Assembly (NCBI GenBank): GCA_003156795.1
Contig: PMHU01000192.1
Span: forward strand, 2,792-16,682
Direction: 5' to 3'
Length of the DNA stretch: 13,891 bases
From: Acidimicrobiaceae bacterium
GTDB lineage: Bacteria > Actinomycetota > Acidimicrobiia > Acidimicrobiales > Palsa-688
The translations under genes were made by a program, and so were the position numbers. Positions 1-5,367 of the stretch are shown in pieces; position 1 is the first letter of the stretch; each line of letters begins with the position of its first letter. Below the pieces are notes generated by a model, which saw only the letters and a program-made list of their open reading frames with translations, did not search any database and was not told where the DNA came from.

Positions 1-937
1 CTAAAGGGACGGGGGCCCGATCGAGTTGGCGGCCGCCGTGGTTTGAGATCACGACCGCGTCAGCGCCGTGGTCGACCACCGTGGTGGCGTCTTCGACGGT
101 CTGGATGCCTTTTACTACGAGCGGGCCTCGCCACTGTTCCCGCAGCCAGTCGAGGTCGCCGACGGTCACACCTGGATCGAGAGTCTTGTTCATGAACTCC
201 GCGACCGTGCCGTCCCAGCTACTGAACGACGCAAAGCGAAGAGGCTCGGTACTCAGCAGGTTGAACCACCAGGCAGGATGGGTGGCCGCATCGAGAAAGG
301 TCTTGACCGTCAAGGCGGGCGGGATGGTCAACCCGTTCCTCACGTCGCGTAGACGGACGCCAGCGACGGGAGCGTCGACAGTGAGGACGAGCACCCGATA
401 GCCAGCGGCGGCCACCCTATCGAGCAGATCCCGGCTGGCTGCCCGGTCCCGCCACATATACAGTTGGAACCAGTTATTCCCTCGGGGAGCAGCGGCGGCC
501 AGGTCCTCGGGAGACGTGGTGGCGAGGGTCGACAGTACGTAGGGGAGGCGGGTGCGCTCTGCGACGCGACCCACGGCGGACTCCCCTTCGTGGTGCATCA
601 TCCGGGTGAACCCGGTCGGTGCCAAGATCAGCGGCAGACTGGCGGCGACGCCGAGGATGACGGTTGAGGTGTCAACTGCAGAGACATCGCGCAAGATCCG
701 GGGGACGAACTCCACGCGTGCAAAGGCTTCTCGGGACCGTCGCAAACTGGTCTCGGTGTCCGCTCCTCCATCGGTGTAATCGAACACCGCCCGCGGGACC
801 CTCCGGCGGGCCACGTCCCGCAGATCGCTGATCGATGCCGCAGAGCGCAGCCGCCGCCGGGTGGGACTCCACTCGAAACGCTGAGGGCGCAGCAGCTCCC
901 GGAACTCAGACCACCGGGGAACTCGGCGAGCCGTCAC
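1..937 (-). CDS. lldD: FMN-dependent alpha-hydroxy-acid dehydrogenase, LldD2-like (3' end cut by window edge)
   Basis: I translated this frame from the reverse strand; it stays open to position 1, giving the first 312 residues of a family of about 400. It is a TIM-barrel flavoenzyme that oxidises L-2-hydroxy acids (lactate-type) to 2-oxo acids. Visible motifs are FDYTDGG (Tyr54), APTGFTRMMHHEGE, the FMN-side NNWFQLYMWRDR, VDAPVAGVRLRDVRNG, VVKGIQ (Lys276) and the catalytic loop SNHGGRQLD (His300, Arg303). The N-terminus, with RRVPR and PTRRRL, resembles mycobacterial LldD2 as I recall it, which favours the GTG start at 937. No strong ribosome binding site lies next to that GTG. The C-terminal FMN-phosphate loops fall outside the window. 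Family membership is very secure; L-lactate as substrate is inferred from resemblance. The gene follows the secreted hydrolase on the same strand after a 187-bp gap, so co-transcription is uncertain. Confidence 0.93.
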   Translation of the reverse strand, partial: MTARRVPRWSEFRELLRPQRFEWSPTRRRLRSAASISDLRDVARRRVPRAVFDYTDGGADTETSLRRSREAFARVEFVPRILRDVSAVDTSTVILGVAASLPLILAPTGFTRMMHHEGESAVGRVAERTRLPYVLSTLATTSPEDLAAAAPRGNNWFQLYMWRDRAASRDLLDRVAAAGYRVLVLTVDAPVAGVRLRDVRNGLTIPPALTVKTFLDAATHPAWWFNLLSTEPLRFASFSSWDGTVAEFMNKTLDPGVTVGDLDWLREQWRGPLVVKGIQTVEDATTVVDHGADAVVISNHGGRQLDRAPVPL

Positions 938-1124
938 ATCCGAAAAATACCGGACAACGGAGGGACCCTCCGCGATCGAACAGAAATGACACCGCCGGCC
1001 CAGAGAATCGTGACCGATGGAGGCTGGCCCTGCACGACTGGGCCGAGTCGGGCCGGAGCCGTGTCCTCGAGGGATGCTGCCGGTTGGAGAGGTTCGCATG
1101 CCGAGCCGGCGGGCGAGCCATCCT

Positions 1125-2117
1125 CTACCTGAGCGTCGGCTTGCCGGAGCTGTTGAAGTCGAGAGTGCCGATCCACAAGGACCGAACTCCGCCGTTCTCG
1201 TACCCGACCGGGCCGTACCAGGCGGCAAAGGCCATCCGGGTGACGCCAGACTTATCAGTGAACACGTTTGGCCCCTGCGCCCCCTGGGCGTTTCCCCGGG
1301 TGCCGAGCCACCGTCCGAGCGTCGATTTGTTGGCATAGCTGCCAAGCAGCGAGGACGACTTGGCGTAGCCGATGCCGGAGCTGGCGGTGTCGTAGTTGTT
1401 GGCTCCGTAGAACAGGTAGTAGCGCCCGCCGGAGAAAAGCAGAGTTGGCCCTTCGGCGCTGGGCGACTGCCACGCGGCCGATTCGGTGAGAAGCAGCGAC
1501 GGCGATGTGCCCGGGAAGAGCGAGGTCCCGCCGACTGAGAGTTCTTGACCCCAGATGTGCGTCGGGTGCCCAGCCCCAAGTGAGTTGTCGTCGCTCTTCC
1601 ATAACAAGTACAGGTCGCCGCTCGCTGGATCTACGAACGGGTTGGGATCGATCGACCCCCCGTTGGCCGACTGGCAGATCAGCGGCTCGGTCGAGGTGTC
1701 TGAGAACGGCCCCTGGGGCTTCGACGATGTCGCCACCGAAATGCACTGCTGGTCCAGGGACGCATCATGGACGGTGTAATACATCAAGAAGGTGGATCCG
1801 CGCTTGAGCAGCCCGGGCGCCCATGTCTGACCGGAGGACGCCCACGAAGGCAGGACTGGCAGGGCGTCTGTCGGCGGACTCCAAGTGTGCAGGTCCGCGG
1901 AGTACATCACTTGCAAGTTCCGACCGGCGCTGCCAGTTGCGTAGGCCCAGTAGGTTCCCTTCACCAGTATCACGGCCGGATCGGGAAAGTCGCCCGCATA
2001 AACGGGGGCGGTGAAGGTGCTGGACGCGCCATACGCGGGGGAGCTCGGACCCACGATGGGCCCTAATGCTCCCACTACGCCCGCGAGGATGGTCGCTCCA
2101 ACTCGCGTCACTGCCAT
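1125..2117 (-). CDS. Secreted glycoside hydrolase family 43 protein
   Basis: A 330-residue exported enzyme with the five-bladed beta-propeller pattern of GH43, a family acting on arabinan, xylan side chains or galactan. Residues 1-30 are a signal peptide: Arg5, a hydrophobic stretch at 8-23 and a likely AYG/A cleavage site. The three GH43 acids are all present: base Asp46 in DFPDP, pKa-modulating Asp157 in SIDPNPF, and acid Glu222 in SAEGPTLLF. Trp99 in the QTWAP motif is also typical. Cys125 and Cys148 could form a disulfide. There is no carbohydrate-binding module or cell-wall anchor, so it is probably released. The ATG at 2117 is preferred because AAGGGAG lies 8 nt upstream and a signal peptide starts exactly there; the longer reading frame to 2378 would run into the divergent kinase gene. 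The exact polysaccharide cannot be told from sequence. Confidence 0.9.
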   Translation of the reverse strand: MAVTRVGATILAGVVGALGPIVGPSSPAYGASSTFTAPVYAGDFPDPAVILVKGTYWAYATGSAGRNLQVMYSADLHTWSPPTDALPVLPSWASSGQTWAPGLLKRGSTFLMYYTVHDASLDQQCISVATSSKPQGPFSDTSTEPLICQSANGGSIDPNPFVDPASGDLYLLWKSDDNSLGAGHPTHIWGQELSVGGTSLFPGTSPSLLLTESAAWQSPSAEGPTLLFSGGRYYLFYGANNYDTASSGIGYAKSSSLLGSYANKSTLGRWLGTRGNAQGAQGPNVFTDKSGVTRMAFAAWYGPVGYENGGVRSLWIGTLDFNSSGKPTLR

Positions 2118-2125
2118 CGATCTGT

Positions 2126-2132
2126 CTCCCTT
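2126..2132 (-). promoter_or_regulatory. Ribosome binding site deciding the GH43 start
   Basis: On the minus strand this reads AAGGGAG, 8 nt before the ATG at 2117. It supports the short form of the protein that begins with a signal peptide, instead of the upstream in-frame start at 2378. Confidence 0.65.
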
Positions 2133-2161
2133 GCCGCGAAGTAGCGATGCCGCGCCCCCCG

Positions 2162-2179
2162 CAACCTTACTAAGGGTTG
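2162..2179. promoter_or_regulatory. Dyad in the divergent GH43/kinase promoter region (candidate operator)
   Basis: The sequence CAACCTTA-C-TAAGGGTTG is an 8-bp inverted repeat with one extra G in the right arm; the core CCTTACTAAGG is a perfect palindrome. It sits 45 bp before the GH43 start and 57 bp before the phosphotransferase start, in a 118-bp region shared by both promoters. It is AT-richer than its surroundings, so it could overlap a -10 element. A regulator site is inferred from symmetry and position only. Confidence 0.4.
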
Positions 2180-2235
2180 GCGAGGAGAGGACGAGTCGCA
2201 CTTCGAAGCCGACGCTTTCCTGAGGCCGAGCCGGT

Positions 2236-3321
2236 ATGAGGCAGGATTGGGTTGTGCTGCCCGTTCCCCGGTCTTTGGCTGAGATCACGCCGGCGTGGGT
2301 GACGGCCGCAATTGGCGGCCACTGCCCGGGAGCTGTGGTGGGCGAAGTCGAAATCGGCCCCGTGGCGGACGGCACCAACCGCCGGGCGAGCGTGCGGCTT
2401 TCTTACGCGGAGGGTAGCGGCCCCAGCTCGATCTTCGTCAAAGGGCAGGGGCGCATGCTGCATCGGCTGGCGCTGGTCGCATTGGGTGCACTGACCGCCG
2501 AAGCGCGCCTCGCCGACTCCGGTGTGAAGCTGCCTCTGAACCACCCGGTGCTGTACGCGGCCGGGGTCGACCGAGCTCGCCTCGGGACGATCGTCGTCAT
2601 GGAGGACGTCAACAGCATCGGTGGCCGGCCCAACGACGCCACCACTCCTCTCGACTTGGCCGAGGTCAGAACTGGGCTCGACGGACTGGCCCGGTTGCAC
2701 GCGGCCTACTGGGACAGGCCACTGCCACCGGCGCTCGGCTTCCTGGGGCCCTGGCGCCTCCCGAAACGATGGGCGCCGATGTCCAGGGCCACTCTAAGCA
2801 GAGGGTTGCGCCGGCTGGCCGACGCCGGGCAATCCGGTCTTGTCCCGCCGGAGGTTGACGCCCGGAAGCTGGAGTACCAGTTCCGTCGCAGCGCCACACT
2901 GGCGGCCGCCGGTCCACAGACGGTGCTGCACGGTGATCCGCATCCGGGAAACACCTACGCTTTGCCCGCCAACCGAACGGGCTTCTACGACTGGCAGCTG
3001 GTGCGCACAGGGAACTGGTCCCACGACGTCGGCTACTTCCTCGTGGGCAGCCTCGATGTTGCCGACCGCCGTGGTCACGAAGGCGAGCTCCTGACCGGAT
3101 ACCTCGACGCTCTTCGAACTGCCGGCGTCGACGCCCCCAGCTACGACCAGGCCTGGGCGCAGTACCGCTCGACGCCCGCCTTTGGCTTTGGGACGTGGCT
3201 ACACACGCTGTCAGTTGGGAGCTTCCAGCCGGTCGACATCTGCCTGGCCACCCTCCGGCGGTTCGCGTCGGCCTACCAGGACCTCGAAACCCACCGATCG
3301 GGGGTCACGAGCCGCCCGTAA
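2236..3321 (+). CDS. APH-fold phosphotransferase (aminoglycoside phosphotransferase / ecdysteroid-kinase-like)
   Basis: A 361-residue cytoplasmic protein of the protein-kinase-like APH superfamily, whose members phosphorylate hydroxyl groups on small molecules using ATP. The catalytic loop is HGDPHPGNTY at residues 232-241, with Asp234 as the presumed base and Asn239 as a metal ligand. The second metal motif is FYDWQ, with Asp252, followed by WSHDVGYFLVGSL, an arrangement typical of the ecdysteroid-kinase-like/DUF1679 branch more than of true resistance enzymes. The N-terminal lobe includes SIFVKGQG near residue 70, where the ATP-binding lysine would lie, and VVMEDV near 120 as the hinge. The ATG start has GAGG 10 nt upstream. 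It is followed after 144 bp by an epoxide-hydrolase-like gene and the molybdenum hydroxylase operon, so a role in metabolism of a small organic substrate fits better than antibiotic resistance. The substrate is unknown. Confidence 0.85.
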   Translation: MRQDWVVLPVPRSLAEITPAWVTAAIGGHCPGAVVGEVEIGPVADGTNRRASVRLSYAEGSGPSSIFVKGQGRMLHRLALVALGALTAEARLADSGVKLPLNHPVLYAAGVDRARLGTIVVMEDVNSIGGRPNDATTPLDLAEVRTGLDGLARLHAAYWDRPLPPALGFLGPWRLPKRWAPMSRATLSRGLRRLADAGQSGLVPPEVDARKLEYQFRRSATLAAAGPQTVLHGDPHPGNTYALPANRTGFYDWQLVRTGNWSHDVGYFLVGSLDVADRRGHEGELLTGYLDALRTAGVDAPSYDQAWAQYRSTPAFGFGTWLHTLSVGSFQPVDICLATLRRFASAYQDLETHRSGVTSRP

Positions 3322-3465
3322 CTGCTCCACGGGCTTCGACGTCGGTCGGCGGCAGCCCTTCGCGGTTACCGATCGATCATCCGATTTGCGCGATCGCGAT
3401 CGACACCCCGCCGCCACGCGTTAGCGTCTTGCGGCAACACCGGCCCGCCAGAGGAGGAGCACGTC

Positions 3466-3864
3466 ATGGGAGTTTCAGAGGATGCCGAACGGGTAGTGCG
3501 CGACATGTGCGACGCCTTCGCCAAACACGACGCAGAGGCCCTGCGCCCGTTTTTCACCGACGACGTCGTGTACCACAACATTCCCATGGACCCCGCCGTC
3601 GGCATCGACGCCACCATCGCCTTCATCGAAGGGTTCTTCGCCATGTGCGAGAACATGGTGATCGAAACCAACCACCTAGCCGTGCGCGGCAACGTAGTCC
3701 TCACTGAGCGGGTCGATACCTTCAAAGTGGGGCAGATCGTGGCGCCCCTGCCTGTAATGGGCACTTTCGAGGTCCGTGACGGCAAGATCAGTGCCTGGCG
3801 CGACTATTTCGATCTGGGGCAGATCACCAAGATGCTGTCCGGGGAGGCCTCGGCCGCAGAGTGA
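3466..3864 (+). CDS. Limonene-1,2-epoxide hydrolase-like protein (SnoaL/NTF2-like fold)
   Basis: A 132-residue protein of the compact cone-shaped fold used by limonene-1,2-epoxide hydrolase, which opens epoxides by a one-step acid/base mechanism. The characterised Rhodococcus enzyme uses Tyr53, Asn55, Arg99, Asp101 and Asp132. Here I see matching residues in the same order and spacing: Tyr36 and Asn38 (VYHNIP), Arg82 and Asp84 (TERVDTF), and Asp113 (WRDYFD), with Trp111 also kept. It therefore looks like a real hydrolase and not a degenerate SnoaL relative. There is no signal peptide. The start has a strong AGGAGG at 3452-3457, 8 nt before the ATG. It precedes the molybdenum hydroxylase operon by 142 bp on the same strand. 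The natural epoxide is unknown; mycobacterial relatives have been linked to lipid or sterol epoxides. Confidence 0.87.
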   Translation: MGVSEDAERVVRDMCDAFAKHDAEALRPFFTDDVVYHNIPMDPAVGIDATIAFIEGFFAMCENMVIETNHLAVRGNVVLTERVDTFKVGQIVAPLPVMGTFEVRDGKISAWRDYFDLGQITKMLSGEASAAE

Positions 3865-3993
3865 CCACTGCGAAGCCGTCCGGTTAGTTCGTCGCGGTCG
3901 GGGTGGCAGGCTGAGCCCATGGATGAGCCAACCACGGTCCGCAGGACCAGCGAGGACGCCTACCTTGGTCGGACTTCGGCGTTTTGAGAGTGC

Positions 3994-4000
3994 GAGGGGG
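3994..4000 (+). promoter_or_regulatory. Ribosome binding site deciding the FAD-subunit start
   Basis: GAGGGGG lies 6 nt before a GTG at 4007. The overlapping ATG at 4005 is out of frame and stops at once (ATGTGA), so GTG is the working start. The first residues then read MKIPRFTYHRP, the normal beginning of this subunit family. Confidence 0.6.
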
Positions 4001-4006
4001 GCCGAT

Positions 4007-4882
4007 GTGAAGATACCGAGGTTCACCTATCACCGGCCGGCGACGGAGGAGGAGGCTCTCGCCATGCTGACCGAGTTCGGCGAGGACGCCAAGGTCCTTG
4101 CGGGGGGTCAGAGTCTCATTCCATTGATGGCGCTGCGCCTGAGCCGGCCCGCGCATCTGATCGATATCGGCGGGTTGCGGGAGCTGGCTGCGATCCGCGA
4201 GCGGAGCGGGACGGTTTCCGTCGGAGCCGCGGTCCGCCACGTCGAGGTCGAGCGTTCGGCCCTGGTCGCCCGGGCGGCGCCGTTGGCCGCCGCCGCCATG
4301 CCTCACATCGGACATGGCGCCATCCGCAATCGGGGAACGGCGTGCGGCAGTTTGGCGCACGCCGATCCGGCGGCTGAGCTGCCCGCGGTGGCGCTGGCTG
4401 CCGGCGCGTCCTTCGTCGTGCGACGAGCGAGTGGCGAGCGGACCGTGCCGGCGTCGGAGTTCTTCCTCGGCTATCTGACCTGTGATATGGGACCGGACGA
4501 GTTGTTGGTGGAGTGGCGGTTGCCGACTTGGCCCGTGACGGCGGGATGGTCGGTGCAGGAGGTGAGCCGACGCCACGGCGACTTCGCGCTGTTGGGGATG
4601 GCCGCCATGATCGACACCGATCCGGTCGGTCGTATCTCGACGGCGGCTTTGTCGCTGTTCGGAGCGGCGAGCACGCCGATCCGGGTGGACGCGGCCGAGA
4701 AGCTGCTGACCGGAGAACCTCCGAGTGCCGCCCTCTTCGACGAGGCGGCGGAGATCGTGAAGGGGCAATTGGATCCTCCCGGGGACTTGCACGGAACCGC
4801 CGCCTATCGCAAACACCTCGGGGCGGTCCTGACCAGGCGGTGCCTGTCAGAGGCGGCCGGCCGGCTGGGGGCGGCCGCATGA
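4007..4882 (+). CDS. Molybdenum hydroxylase FAD-binding medium subunit (CoxM-like)
   Basis: A 291-residue flavoprotein subunit that passes electrons from the iron-sulfur subunit to an external acceptor in xanthine-oxidase-family enzymes. The two FAD pyrophosphate loops are AGGQS at residues 32-36 and T-A-C-G-S at 111-115, inside the typical stretch IGHGAIRNRGT...LAHADPAAELPA. These positions match the AGGHS and TIGGN loops of carboxydotroph CoxM. Cys113 stands where glycine is usual. The C-terminal CO_deh_flav_C region follows from about residue 170. The length is normal. Its stop codon overlaps the start of the next gene (ATGA at 4879-4882), which shows translational coupling in an operon of order medium, small, large. 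Family assignment is very secure; the substrate depends on the large subunit. Confidence 0.95.
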   Translation: MKIPRFTYHRPATEEEALAMLTEFGEDAKVLAGGQSLIPLMALRLSRPAHLIDIGGLRELAAIRERSGTVSVGAAVRHVEVERSALVARAAPLAAAAMPHIGHGAIRNRGTACGSLAHADPAAELPAVALAAGASFVVRRASGERTVPASEFFLGYLTCDMGPDELLVEWRLPTWPVTAGWSVQEVSRRHGDFALLGMAAMIDTDPVGRISTAALSLFGAASTPIRVDAAEKLLTGEPPSAALFDEAAEIVKGQLDPPGDLHGTAAYRKHLGAVLTRRCLSEAAGRLGAAA

Positions 4883-5367
4883 GCGACGACCGGTGCGAGG
4901 TGACCGTTACGGTCAACGGGGAAGAGCGATCCCTGGCCGTGGAGTGCCGGCGGACTCTGGCCGAAGTGCTCCGCGAGGACCTGGGTTTGACCGGCACCCA
5001 CTTAGGGTGCGAGCACGGCGTATGCGGGGCGTGCACGGTCGCCGTGGACGGAGCCGCGGCGCGGTCCTGCTTGATGCTGGCCGTTCAGGCTGACGGCTGC
5101 GAGATCGAGACCGTTGAGAGCCTGGGTACCGAGGAGAAGTTGCATCCCATCCAGCAGGCCATGTGGGACGAGCACGGGTTCCAGTGTGCGTTTTGCGCCC
5201 CCGGATTCCTGATGACCGTGTACTGCCTGCTCCGAGAGAACCCGGCGCCGACCCCCGAGGAGATCCGCGAGGAACTTTCAGGGAACTTGTGCCGATGCAC
5301 CGGGTACGCGTCGATCCTGACTGGTGTTCAGGCTGCCCTCTCGCGCGGAGCCGCGGCCGATGCGTGA
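4879..5367 (+). CDS. Molybdenum hydroxylase [2Fe-2S] small subunit (CoxS-like)
   Basis: A 162-residue electron-transfer subunit with two [2Fe-2S] clusters. The N-terminal plant-ferredoxin-type cluster uses Cys44, Cys49, Cys52 and Cys64 (CEHGVCGACT...SC). The C-terminal four-helix cluster uses Cys103, Cys106, Cys138 and Cys140 (CAFC...CRCTGY). All eight ligands are present, and the length is normal for CoxS-type subunits. It starts with an ATG overlapping the stop codon of the FAD subunit and ends 8 nt inside the large-subunit gene, so all three are read from one message. The MSDDRCEVTVTVNGEER start fits the family, so the much longer open frame beginning at 4513 was not used. Confidence 0.96.
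   Translation: MSDDRCEVTVTVNGEERSLAVECRRTLAEVLREDLGLTGTHLGCEHGVCGACTVAVDGAAARSCLMLAVQADGCEIETVESLGTEEKLHPIQQAMWDEHGFQCAFCAPGFLMTVYCLLRENPAPTPEEIREELSGNLCRCTGYASILTGVQAALSRGAAADA

Noticed and set aside
2118..2378. Longer GH43 protein starting at 2378
   Set aside because: It would overlap the kinase gene by 143 bp, while the ATG at 2117 has a good ribosome binding site and begins exactly at a signal peptide.
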